Part shown: positions 1 to 10,000 of the stretch, piece by piece
Layout: every line of letters starts with the position of its first letter
How positions within the stretch are numbered: position 1 is the first letter of the stretch
Assembly: GCA_019677205.1 (NCBI GenBank)
Contig: JAAMXY010001418.1
Coordinates: 1 to 15,990, forward strand
From: Pinguiococcus pyrenoidosus
Lineage: Eukaryota; Sar; Pinguiophyceae; Pinguiochrysidales; Pinguiochrysidaceae
DNA: 15,990 nt
Direction: 5' to 3'
The notes under the pieces: generated by a model
What the model was told of the DNA's origin: nothing
Seen by the model: the letters and a program-made list of their open reading frames with translations, nothing else
The model's database searches: none
Program-made: the position numbers and the translations under genes

Positions 1-550
1 TCAAAAAGCGGAAACGTAAACTCCACTCGGCCCAATACTGCTGTGGAGCGCGGGAGGAAGCTGGCGTCTCGCGTAGCTCTGGTATGGGGAAACATACGCC
101 ATCGCTCAAACTCCATCATATTCGGCCTAGACTCCCGAACGCACCGCGAAGATCTTCACTGGGGAACGCCGCGGCATTGGCCCAGGCCGAAACGTGTATC
201 TTCTCGATTGGATGTGGCCGCGAAGATGGATAGTGATTGGCGATACGTTTTTCGAAGCTGAAGCTTCGAGCTCTTTGAATTGGAATTGAATTCTTTTTCC
301 AGATAATATATCTACAGTATCTGATCTTGTTTACACACTGCCCTTTTTTATACTTTTTTTATTAATAATAAGTATCTTGGAAAGGATGAATCAAAAATCG
401 AAATACAAGACCCAATTCTGAGTCCGTTCTATCGAATCTTTACTTTACCTCTTCTTCCTTGATCTCTTTGTTCAAGGTAATTTAAGAATTGAAGATTTCA
501 TATGATTTTCTGATTTCTCAGCAAACAGCAAACCAAACCAGCAACCCTCA

Positions 551-592
551 ACCTGAACCTGAACCCATGAACCCATGAACCCATGAACCTGA
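551..592. repeat. Short tandem repeat, AACCTG / AACCCATG units
   Basis: Two copies of AACCTG are followed by three copies of the 8-bp unit AACCCATG and then a degenerate AACCTG. It is a small microsatellite-like tract in non-coding DNA upstream of the first gene. No function is visible. Confidence 0.8.
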
Positions 593-616
593 CCTGAAAC
601 CCTCGCCCTCGCTTTA

Positions 617-649
617 CGACATTTTCGACATTTTCGACATTTTCGACAT
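617..649. repeat. 9-bp tandem repeat CGACATTTT
   Basis: The unit CGACATTTT occurs three times exactly, followed by the partial unit CGACAT. It lies 25 bp after the preceding repeat and about 240 bp before the likely start codon of the first gene. It may fall in the promoter or 5' UTR. Confidence 0.85.
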
Positions 650-885
650 CTGTCCTGCCTCGCATCTCCCGTCGGCCGCTTTGCTTTTGCTTTTCCTTTC
701 CGAGGTTCGCAATCGCAGCTCGTTCATCAGCTCTCCAAAGAGAAAAAGAGCCCATTGCTTTGAAGCTGTCCGTCACCCAATCTTGCGCTGCGAGGGCCCC
801 CATCTGCCAACGTCCACGCCGCCCGCCCCCCCCACGCCAAGTCTCTGTTTCCCAGCTCGCCCGCTGCTGCGCAGTTGTGCGTCCA

Positions 886-2028
886 ATGCAAGGCCTCGAC
901 ACCACCACGGAGAAGGTACTGCCGAGCCCCAAGCTGAAGTTGCGGATGACAGACGGACGCTCGCTCACCTGGCCTCTTCGCGCCACAGCCGCTGCTGGCC
1001 GTGCCCAAGAAGGGCCGGCTCCACGAGAAATGCATGAAGCTGCTGGAGGGCATCGGACTGGAGTACCGGAGGGTGGGCCTCGCCTCTGCGCACCGGAGCT
1101 CGCTGTCCTGTCAACTCGGCTCAATTCAACTTTTCCCTCCTTGGGCCCGCGTAGCCTGCGCGAGTGGATGTGGCGGAGTGCACGAATTTTGACCTGACCA
1201 TCGTGTTCCTGCCGGCCTCGGACATCGCCACGTTTGTTGGCAGGGGCCATGTGGACCTGGGCATCACGGGCATGGACGTGGTGGAGGAGTCCGGCGTGGA
1301 CGTCATGCATCTGCGTTCCCTCGGCTTCGGCAAATGCAAGCTTTGCGTCCAGGCGCCCGTGGTCGACCACATCACGGATCCCAAGACCCTGTCGGGAAGG
1401 CGCATCGTCACCTCCTTCATCAACCTCGCGCGCAACTACTTTGAGCCGCTCGACAAGCAGACAGGTACGCCAGCACCACACACTGCCCGCTGAACGCAGA
1501 GGCGAACGAGAGAACGTGCGACAGGGAAGCGTGCCGAGCGGTCTGGGTAACGTGTCGCACGTCGTAGGTCTGCAGACCACGGTCACGTACGTGTCGGGGA
1601 GCGTGGAGGCGGCCTGCGGACTGGGCCTCGCTGATGCCGTCGTCGACCTGGTGGAGACCGGGACGACCATGCGAGCCGCGGGGCTGGAGGTCGTGGCCGA
1701 CATCATGTCCACGGAGTGCGTGCTGATCCAGAGCCCTCAGTCGCAGTATGGAGACGTCATCAACGTGCTCCTGAAGCGCATTGACGGCTTCCAGACCGCC
1801 ACGAAGTACCAGATGATCACCTACAACGTCCAGCGCGTGAAGCTGCCCGAGGCGCTGGAGATCACGCCCGGCAAGCGATCGCCGACCATCTCAAGCCTGG
1901 AGGAAGAGGGGTGGGTCGCGGTGAGCGCGCTAGTTTTGAAGAAGGCGGCAGGCGAGATCATGGATCGATTGCAAGCGATCGGGGCGGAGGACATCCTGCT
2001 CTTGTCGCTGGAGAACTCGCGGATGTAG
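886..2028 (+). CDS. HIS1: ATP phosphoribosyltransferase, fungal HIS1 type (4 exons)
   Basis: This enzyme catalyses the first committed step of histidine biosynthesis, joining ATP and PRPP to give phosphoribosyl-ATP. My exons are 886-915, 989-1072, 1155-1464 and 1568-2028; introns are 73, 82 and 103 nt, all GT-AG. The product is 294 aa, close to the 297 aa of yeast His1. Visible family features are the N-terminal block PKKGRL (residues 16-21), FLPASDI, GHVDLGITGMD, and the signature running from E155 through ADAVVDLVETGTTM (163-176). The C-terminal regulatory-type domain includes PGKRSPTIS and EEGWVAVSA, and the protein ends LENSRM. The acceptors at 1154 and 1567 were chosen because they restore both frame and the expected residues (PARVDVA and TGLQTTVTYVSGS). 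I start at 886 because this gives a yeast-like N-terminus. An in-frame ATG at 760 would add 42 residues rich in Arg and Pro with no acidic residue, which could be an organelle-targeting leader. The introns exclude bacterial contamination. Confidence 0.93.
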
Positions 2029-2155
2029 TCTCGACTGCATCCGCCACGTTCTCAGCACCTGTCCTAGAGACCACCGTCGGGTCCGTCCAGTCGCCTGATG
2101 CTGCGAAGTGTGCGTGTTGGTGACGGCGATGGGGATGGGGATGGGGAGGGGATCG

Positions 2156-2252
2156 CTTTGATTTCATTTGATTTCATCTGATTTCATTTGATCTGATTTG
2201 ATCTGATTTGACTTGATTCGACTCGATTCGATTCCGCGCGATTCCGTTCGAT
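2156..2252. repeat. Degenerate GATTT/CGATT tandem tract between convergent genes
   Basis: The 340-nt gap between the convergent stop codons at 2028 and 2369 contains a tract of about 97 bp. It begins with 10-bp TTTGATTTCA-like units, drifts through TGATCTGATT units, and ends in 5-bp TCGAT-type units. It follows a short G-rich GGGGAT repeat at about 2127-2155. The rest of the gap (2029-2126 and 2253-2368) should be the two 3' UTRs; I see no gene there. Confidence 0.8.
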
Positions 2253-2368
2253 TTCCACTCGGCTCCGAACGAGTCCTTCTTTGGCGGTGTGGCGAGGAGA
2301 GGCACGTTGCGATGCGAAAGGAAAGGCGCCCTGATCGTTTCCTTTTATTTCCTGCAAGTCGCCCATGT

Positions 2369-3320
2369 TCATCTCAAGCCGGACTCCCCGGAGGCTAGGT
2401 GGCGAACGCCCAGTGCGAAAAGCATGGTCGTGGACACGATCCCCGCCACGACTGCGGCTTCCCGCGCCTTCCGCGGCACCAGCGCTGCAAAGCTATCCAG
2501 ACTGAGATCGAAGTTCTCTGAACAAGGAGGAGCCGATGCCAGCTTAGGACGTCGACGAGAAGACACGAAAAGGCGTGGGGGTTGCCTCCCAAGAAGCCAA
2601 GGAGATCTTACCTGAAGTGAGAATGGCCTTGCTCGACGTCCCGATCACCGCGTACAAGACGTTGGAGGGCAAGCCGCCCAGCAGCGTCCCCAGCATCACC
2701 GCTCCCAGTCTTATGCTCGTGGCGGCCCCGATGTAGTAGTTGCTGACCGCAAAGGGCAGGAAGGGAGACTGTCGCAGCAGCACAAGCAAGCCCAGCTCCT
2801 GCAAGAAGGTGGTCTGCGCCGCACAGCCTGCCAGTGGATCGGAGTAGCCTCTGCGCTTCTGCAGCTGTAGCGCCAAGTTCTTCAGCGGCCGGAAGAGACG
2901 AAAGTTTCGACCTGAGCGCATTGGCAACGACGACGTCAGACCACTTTTGCTTGCGTTCGTGGGATCTTCATCCGCTATCACTGGACATCGCACCTAGCCA
3001 ACAGGCCAGCACCGCTGCCAAGGCCTGGGTGAGCATGATCAGTGGCAGCCCCGCCACCATTCCCAACAGAGCTCCCGTAAGAATGGCTCCTACGTGATCC
3101 CCAACGCCAAGAAAGGGCCCTCCGGTTAGGTGGTTCGGCTCATGAGAAGGCCTTTGGAGAGCTTGACGCGGGACTCCAGCAGTGATATGGTGCATGTGTA
3201 GTTGGCACCTGGCTGCGTGGGGCAGAAAGGAAGCAGATCTGCCACGAGCATAATGCCAGTGGCCACGGGAGCTCCTCCTTCATCCAGGGCCGACGCGACT
3301 CTCTGCTTGATGAGGTGCAT
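2369..3320 (-). CDS. TVP38/DedA-family (SNARE-associated Golgi) membrane protein (4 exons, N-terminus uncertain)
   Basis: This is a multi-pass membrane protein of the VTT/DedA superfamily (TVP38, TMEM41/64, bacterial DedA), known for roles in membrane lipid handling. On the minus strand I place exons 3320-3209, 3119-2994, 2911-2612 and 2517-2369, with introns of 89, 82 and 94 nt. From the Met at 3320 this gives 228 aa. Family features are a hydrophobic first segment ending PFCPTQP, a Gly-rich segment (GALLGMVAGLPLIML), LACWLGR, and the hallmark block RQSPFLPFAVSNYYIGAAT followed by LGTLLGGLPSNVLYAVIG. A final hydrophobic helix (AAVVAGIVSTTMLFALGV) precedes the end. The second and third junctions have good splice signals (CTCAG acceptor; GTAAG donor with a pyrimidine tract). 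The first junction is weaker, because the acceptor that fits the frame (3120) removes an LTG that family members often have here. The frame stays open upstream of 3320 to a stop near 3431, so the true start may lie in an upstream exon. The gene converges with HIS1 and diverges from NUP98. Confidence 0.8.
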
Positions 3321-3443
3321 CTCAGAAACTTCAGCCAGCTGAGCTGTCCCGCTGTGGATGTAGAGAAGAGGAACGCGAAGCTGTCGGATGCTCAGGGAGA
3401 GCCACTCAGCGGAGAGCACAGGAGATTCCCTTCAGACTTGAAT

Positions 3444-3503
3444 GAAGGCAGAAAAGGCAGAAAAGGCAGAAAAGGCACGAAAAGCTGAAAAGCTGAAAAG
3501 CTG
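3444..3503. repeat. Tandem AAAAGGCAG (9 bp) and AAAAGCTG (8 bp) repeats
   Basis: On the plus strand, GAAGGCAG is followed by AAAAGGCAG-type units and a variant AAAAGGCACG, then three AAAAGCTG units. On the minus strand, the coding direction of the TVP38-like gene, this is a pyrimidine-rich run of CTTTTCTGC units. It could serve as the polypyrimidine tract of a 5' intron or simply be promoter low-complexity DNA. Confidence 0.8.
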
Positions 3504-3632
3504 CCGCCAAAAAAACATACGTCAATTACCGTCTTTATCTTCAGCTCTTGGAGAATAGAAAGAAGATCCCAGAGATGCGAAAGTGCGAAAGTGCTGCTTT
3601 TCCCGCCAAAACGCGCTTTCAATTGCTGTGGT

Positions 3633-3650
3633 CCAATGACAGTTGGAGAA
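3633..3650. promoter_or_regulatory. CCAAT...TTGG element, copy 1
   Basis: The sequence CCAATGACAGTTGGAGAA is a near-palindrome, with CCAA and TTGG arms around a short spacer. The same element, one base shorter, occurs in the other divergent intergenic region at 11846-11862. CCAAT is the known core of NF-Y binding sites; that a factor binds here is inference. It lies 313 nt from the minimal TVP38-like start and 416 nt from the NUP98 start codon. Confidence 0.5.
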
Positions 3651-3678
3651 AGGACAGTTCAATATAATATTAAATTAC

Positions 3679-3689
3679 TATATAAAAAA
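3679..3689. promoter_or_regulatory. TATA-like sequence in an AT-rich patch
   Basis: TATATAAAAAA sits in a patch (about 3660-3690) made almost entirely of A and T, within otherwise mixed sequence. It resembles a TATA box reading toward NUP98, whose start codon is about 375 nt downstream. That distance would require a long leader or a 5' UTR intron, so the assignment is tentative. Confidence 0.3.
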
Positions 3690-4065
3690 TCACAAGCTCA
3701 ATGGGAGTATCGTTTCCGGAGTACCATTGGGTGGTTAGCAGTGTCTCTTGATCTCTTATTCTTATATGGCAAAGGTTCATAATGCGAATGGCTCAGACGA
3801 CAGACAGATGTTGCTGCAAGTTTGTCAGCTGATCACTCTCCAGCGGCGCAAATTGAGAGAGCTCTTTGGAGTTGATCTTTGTGAGGGAATCCGTCCAGCG
3901 CCATTTGTCCTCTGCCCTCCGCGTTCGCAGCCTCGACCGGCCGCTTCGCCTCCCGAACCGAAACGACGGATTTCGCCTCCGCGCGCCTCTGGCGTTTCGC
4001 CCCGGCACTTGCCTAAAGCTTCGACCTTCCGGCGCCGCTGAGCCGCTGATCTTCGCCTGCGTATC

Positions 4066-7000
4066 ATGTTTGGAGGCTCGAACAAAGGCTTCGGCAGTAG
4101 CGGCTTCGGCAGCGGGGGCACCAGCGGCTTCGGGAGCTCGGGCGGCGGAGGCGTGTTCGGCTCCAACTCGTCGCCCTTCGGCGCGTCGCAAACGATGCAG
4201 ACGCCAAACCGCTTCGGCAGCAACACCGGTGTCTTCGGCTCAAGCACCTCCGGCGGAACCGGAGGCACGTCTGCCTTTGGCTCCTCGGGAGGCTTCGGCA
4301 GTCAGAACACCGGCATGTCTGCCTTTGGGAGCAACAATGCCGGCGGCTCCTCTGCTTTTGGACAGAGCAAACCGGCCTTTGGGTCCACGTTTGGAAGCCA
4401 GGGCGCCGGCTCTTCTCCTTTTGGCGGTGGCACCAGTAGCAACACGGGCATCATGGGCGGCGGCGGCGGCGGCGGTGCCACGGGGTCTGGGAGCATCTTC
4501 TCCACGCCCACGCAGGGGTCTGGCTTTGGCAGCTCCTTCGGCGGTGCCACGGGCGGCAATGCCTTTGGAAGCTCCAACACCGGCAGCGCGTTCGGAAGCA
4601 GCACGGGGGCCGGCTTCTCGGGGATGGGCTCCAGCGCCTTTGGGCAGAAGACGAGCGGCTCCGCGTTTGGGCAGCAGAGCTCCGCGACCTCCGCCTTCGG
4701 CAGCATGGGCAGCACCATGCAGACGCCCGGACAGGTCAGTGGCTTCGGCAGCGCATCCGTGCCGCAGGCATCCGTCGGCAGCGGAGACCCGCCTTTCCGA
4801 CCCAAGGTGGTCGAAGAAAGTCAGCAGAAGGACGGTACGTTCATCGTTCACTTGGATGCCTCTCGGTCGTGCCAGACCGCTAACCTTTCGCCGGGCCGCT
4901 TCCTAGGAGTGAACCGGTTTCAGAAGTACGAGATCCGCAACATCAGCGCGATGGACGCCTACACACACAAGAGCCCAGCCGAGATCCGCCTGGAAGACTA
5001 CCGGAAGGCCGGCAAAGCGCCCGTGCCAGGAAACAACCCAGCGAACGTCGTGTCGTCGCCGGCAGCAGCGCAGGCGGCACAACAACCCCAGTCAGCGCCC
5101 TCAGCCTTTGGCCAGTCATCCTTTGGCCAAAGCTCTGGCGCGACGAGCGGCTTTGGCGGGGGCGGGAGCGGGAGCACCTTCGGCGGCACCGGAGCAACGT
5201 CCAGCGCCTTCGGCAGCTCCTCGTCGCCCTTCGGCGGCTCGGGGGGCACAAGCGGCTTTGGCAGCTCCTTTGGCGGCTTTGGCTCCAGCGGCAGCAGCAC
5301 CTTTGGAAAGTCCACCACGGGAGGCACGGGGTTCGGAGCCACCAGTGGCAGCACGTTTGGGAAGCAGGCCACTGGGACGTCAAGCTTCGGCATGGGAGGC
5401 GGCTCGAGCGCCTTTGGCGGTGGAAGTGCGTTTGGCAGCTCCGCAGGGGGCACCACCTTCGGGTCGCCCAACCAGGGCGGTGCCTCCTCGGGCTTCAGCT
5501 TCGGCGGAAACTTTGGGACGAACACGGGAGGAACGGGCGGCTCCGCCTCGGGATTCAACTTCGGCAGCACGGGGCAGACGCAGGCGCAGACGGGCTCGGC
5601 CTTCGGGTCCACCGGGAGCGCCTTCGGCGGCGGGACGGGCGCCTTCGGCAGTACCGCATCGAAGCCCGGGGGTGGCTTTGGCTTCGGCGGAGGCTCCACC
5701 TTTGGTCAGAGCGCGAACAACCAGAGCGGGTTCAAGTTCGGATCCCCAGGCAGCGGCCTGGGTTCGTCCACGTTCTCCAGCAACACAAGTTCGTACAAGC
5801 CGTTCGGCACGAGCTCCTTCGGAGGCTCGGCTTTCGGCTCCTCGGCCGGCGGCACGGGCTCCTCTGGCTTCAACTTTGGCGGGAGCAAGCCCACGACGGG
5901 CTTCGGCATGAGCTCCGGCACCGGCACAGGCTTCGGAAGCTCCGGCTCCGGCCTCGGGTCGGGATTCAACTTCGGCGGCAGCGGTTCGAGCGGCTTCGGC
6001 ACCGGGGGTGGAACCTTTGGGATGTCCGGCGCAGGCGGTGGCTTCGGGCAGGGCTCGTCCTCCTCCATCTTTGGATTCAACCAAAGCACCATGAAGCAAC
6101 AGCAGCCCGACCTGGTTGCCGGTCACGCGACGGCAATCTTCGGCCCCAACAATGGGGGCGTTGCGGACCTGCAGCAGAAGCTCCAGGCGGCGCATCGCCT
6201 CCTGGAGTTCTCGACCGACTCGGGCAAGAGCTCGCTGATCACAGGTACGGCGCTCAGGGAGATCGGAGCCTCCCGGATGGAGCGGCTTCCTCTAACCGAG
6301 CCGTTCTCGCCCGCTTCAGGATCGAGCTTGGACAAGGCACGCGACTACGCAGCTCCGTCGCAGCCGTATGATGCCGGCTTCGTGTCGTACAAGGCGCCAT
6401 CGAGTGGTGTAAAAGTCAAGCCCCGCGGCCTGAGTGGTTTGGCCACGCAATCCATCGCGCCAGCCAGCGGCGGCTCGCACTCGAGCTTGCTGAGCCCGGA
6501 CAAGTTCCTGAGTCGGAGCGCCAAGCGCCTCGTGATCAACCCGACGACTCCGGAAGCGCGGACAAGCTCGTCGCCTACGTCATCAAGGTCTCTTGCTGCG
6601 CGACTCCATGATGCAACTGCGCGCAGGGAGCCCGGCCTCGAGGGCGCCAGTCTGCCCGCCGCTCCCGCAACGCCCGTGGATCCGCCGAGCGGCGCGCTAG
6701 CGGCGTCCGAGGGGGAGGATTCGGATCTGCCCGCCTTGATGCCTGCGGCGGAGAGTGCCTCCAAGGACCTGGTCATCGAAGCGAGGCAAGCAGCGCTCCC
6801 GCGCCCAACGCCCGTGCGATCGGTAGAGCCCGAGGAGGTGTCGCAGGTGGCAAGCGACTCAGTGGTCGAGAAGCCGCTCACGGGAAGCCCCTCAGACGCT
6901 CCAGCGCCGCACCTGGCCCCGCAGTTGACCAAGCCGGGCTATCACACGACGCCCGACGTGGCAGTGCTCCAGAGAATGACGGCGGTTGAGCTTTCCCACG

Positions 7001-10000
7001 TTGACAGGTAAAGGCAACGTGCTGCTTGCTGCCGCAATCCCAACGCGAACCCCAACGCTAACCCCAACACGAACCCCCAACGCGAACCCCCAACGCGAAC
7101 CCCCGACGCGAACGCCTCGTGCTTCTCTCAGGTTCTGCGTCTACAGGCCAGGCGTGGGAGCGATTGAGTGGAAAGGAGAAGTGGACCTCCGTGGCCTCAA
7201 TCTGGACGAGCTGGTTCGGATCGAAGGGAAGGAAGTCTCCGTGTACGAACTGGAGGAGGAGGCCGGGACGAAGCCACCCGTCGGCGTGGGCCTCAACCGG
7301 CCAGCGCGGGTCACGATAGAGAACGTCTTCCCCCCGGAAGGCGCGACGCCGGAGAAGGTCGAGAAGTTCAAGCGGAAGATCGAGAAAGCCATCGAGCGCA
7401 CCGACGCGGATCTCATCGGGTACCATCCAGACACAGGTAAGGAGGGAGGTAGACAGATCCGGAAGAGGGAGGAGGTAGACAGAGGAGCAGGGACAACAAG
7501 CTACCTGAGTCACCCATGGCATCGGTAGATAGACAACCCTGCTAGAGGACACTGCTCCCGTTGTGCCCGCGAAGCCAGTCCGATGCTTTCCTGGGCCCGT
7601 TGCCGAGCAAACAGCTCTTGCTGGCCGCTTCCACGGAGTGTTGTTCTGGGCTGCATGTACCACCGTTGGTGCCTTTCGCTTCTAAGTGTAGTGCGGCTGT
7701 AGGTGTCTGGATATTTGACGTGAAGCACTTCAGCAAGTACGGCCTCGCGGACAGTGACGACGAGTCGGGGGAAAACGACCCCGCCAGCGCGAAGATGAAG
7801 GTGAGGAGAAAGACAAGGAAGCTTCGTCCTGCAGCAGCGCCCGGTTATGTGCTCGTTCGCTGAAGCTGTATCGTTGCACAAGGGGAAGGCCGAGGATGCT
7901 GCCAAGTCCAAGCCGAAGGAGGACAAGAAGAAAGCCGCTCAAGACAAGAGCACCGTGAAGCCCCGCAGGCCGTTCGAGTCTCTACAGATCCGCGGATCGA
8001 CCGCCAACGACAGCCTGTCGGACACCATGATGAATGAAGATGCTGCGTCGACTCGAATGGAGGATGCCGCGGCGATCGTCGTGAGCGAGAGCCGAGCGTC
8101 GGAGGCCATGGACGCGCAGGAGGAGCCGGTGTACGAGCAGAAGGAGCCGCTGAACACCTCGGTGGCGGCCGTCGCGGGCATCGATGCGGACCGGGCGCAA
8201 GGGTTACAGTCGGCGCTCTTCAGCCCGAGCCGCTTCGTTTCCCCCATGGATACGTCGGCGCTGCAGAAGAGCATTCAGGAGATCAGGAGCACCGCAAAGA
8301 TGCCGCAGCCCCAACCGTCCGTCGGGAAGCGGTACAGCCGAAAGATGCATGCGCTCGCGTCACCGTCGGCCACAACCAAGCCCGTTGAAGAATCGTCCCG
8401 CTGGTAAGATCCATTGCCATCTAGCGGCGGCGAGTCAATTGATGTGGCATCTCACGGGATTTTGGACGCAAGGGGGAGACCTGATGAAGGAAGCGCTGGG
8501 GCGTCGGAGGAAATGGACGAGCTCTTGCTTCCGACGCCACCGCTGCGACGGCGTCAAGACGCCCCGGGCTTGGCCGTCATGACATCGAGTACCTCCTTGA
8601 CGACGAAGAAGGCTCAGTTCCCGCGGGATCCGGCGCTCGTGAACAACAGGAGCTTCCGAGTCGGATGGGGCAGGAAGGGCGAGCTTGTTCACAGCGGACG
8701 CATAGCCCTCGGCACCCTGGCACAGCGAAGCTCGGACACCACGAGCTCTGCAAAGGGCTTTCGTGTGGTGGTGGAGAAGGTACGGCGCGTGCACTGATTG
8801 ATGCGAGTATTCCCTTTGCTGAGCGGTCCACGGTCTTACCCACGGATTTCGAATCAGATTCCGGCGCTCGACGGCAGCAGCACGGAGCCGAGCTCGGGCA
8901 AGGTTGCTTCGCTGGACGCGCTCCTCCGCACCCATCTCAGGTGTGCGGAGAAGCTGGAGGCGGCTTGCTCGGAGCCTCAGCCGCAGCCGCAGCCGTATGC
9001 AGTTCCTCGCTGGTCTCTTCCGGCGGGCCGCGCGGGCGGCCTTGGGTCGTATCTGCAGCTCGTGGAGAATCTCCACTCCTTCATCGAGGATACCAAGTCG
9101 CTCGCGGCTCGGAAGGCCGATCCCGAGTGGGCGTTTGCTCAGGCGTTGCAGCTCATGAACGCTCTGTGGGGACAGGAGCGGGTGCTTCTGGAGCATATCC
9201 GTGAGAGGATGTCTGATGGAAATCTGACCAGCTTGAGGGATCTGCCCGATCAGTCGCTCTTCGAGAACAGCGCTGCCCCGCTACCCGCATGCGACAGCCC
9301 GGAGAGTTCTCCGGAGAACGAAGCGCTGTACCCCCTCTACGAGCGCCGAGGAATGGCGTTGTCGGAATGGCTCTTCGCGGTGAACCAGCTGGACGCCCCG
9401 TCGGGGGACGTTGATGGGCTTCCGGTTTCCTCGGACAAGGATCTCTGGAACCAGCTGTGGGACCTGATTTCGAGGAACTCCATCGCGGAGGCGGCAGAAC
9501 TGGCGAATCGACACAACCTGCTGCGGCTGTCGATGCTCTTGCCAGCTGCGACGGGGGACGCAGGGTTCAAGGATCTCATGAAGGAGTACCTTGCGCAAGT
9601 GCTGGGGAACGACGCCATCCAGCCTCACGTCCAGCGCGTCTACGGCCTGCTGAGCGGAAACCTGCTCATCGAGAACGCGCTCTTCTCGGAGAATCCGCAG
9701 ACCAGCACTGGCTCCGGTCAGTTGGCAAGCTGGCTGCACCGCCTGCAGATCGAGTTCGTCGGAGCGGACCCGTCCGAGAGCCCGGGCATGGTGTTCGACC
9801 GCTTCAACGCCGGAGTTGCCAACAGCGAGTGCCCCGCGCCGCTTCCGCACCATTTGCGGAGCGTCGACGGGAAGGGCTATGGCATAAGGGAGAAGCTGAA
9901 AGGCGGGGCCGTGTCCTCCAATCTCGCAATGGTCAAGCGCCGGAGGCGCCTTGCTGAGGAGGTGAACGGGCGCTTCTGCGTTTTATGGCACCTCTTGGAT

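Larger units (their letters stand above)
1..885. other. Upstream non-coding region of the ATP phosphoribosyltransferase gene
   Basis: I see no convincing gene here. A 72-codon open frame at 43-261 (+) matches nothing I know and has no clear splice partner. From about 264 to 500 the sequence is strongly AT-rich, in contrast with the GC-rich exons, and looks like intergenic or promoter DNA. Two short tandem repeats follow (551-592 and 617-649), then a pyrimidine-rich stretch near 679-700. CCAAT-type sequences occur at 776-780 on the plus strand and at 235-239 as ATTGG. The region probably carries the promoter and 5' UTR of the gene starting at 886. Confidence 0.5.
3321..4065. promoter_or_regulatory. 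Divergent intergenic region between the TVP38-like gene and NUP98-96
   Basis: The two flanking genes point away from each other, so this region should contain both promoters and 5' UTRs, and possibly an unlocated 5' exon of the TVP38-like gene in 3321-3620. It contains a purine-rich tandem repeat (3444-3503), a CCAAT/TTGG element (3633-3650), and an AT-rich patch with a TATA-like core (3660-3690). From about 3860 it becomes GC-rich, as expected for the NUP98 leader. I see no other gene. Confidence 0.55.

Noticed and set aside
43-261. 72-codon plus-strand open frame at the left edge
   Set aside because: It has no recognisable motif and no good splice partner, and AT-rich non-coding DNA follows at once. 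It cannot be called a gene from this sequence.
498-1712. 404-codon open frame on the minus strand opposite the ATP phosphoribosyltransferase exons
   Set aside because: It is antisense to well-supported exons, its translation shows no family features, and its upstream end is Ser/Thr/Pro/Arg-rich shadow sequence. It reflects GC-rich codon bias.
886-2028. Bacterial origin or contamination of the ATP phosphoribosyltransferase gene
   Set aside because: The gene is split by three GT-AG introns of the local size class and its motifs match fungal His1.
4998-6195. Long Pro-rich and Ala/Arg-rich minus-strand open frames opposite the FG repeats
   Set aside because: Gly/Phe/Ser codon repeats on the plus strand automatically give long antisense frames of Pro, Lys, Ala and Glu. 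They have no independent support.
7437-7702. Small nucleolar or other RNA in the long NUP98-96 intron
   Set aside because: I looked for C/D and H/ACA boxes with supporting stems and found only isolated partial matches.
8404-8424. A 21-nt intron in the Nup96 part, using the first in-phase AG (CATCTAG)
   Set aside because: The size is far below every other intron in the window. The next in-phase AG, at 8471-8472, gives a normal 69-nt intron and also keeps the frame.
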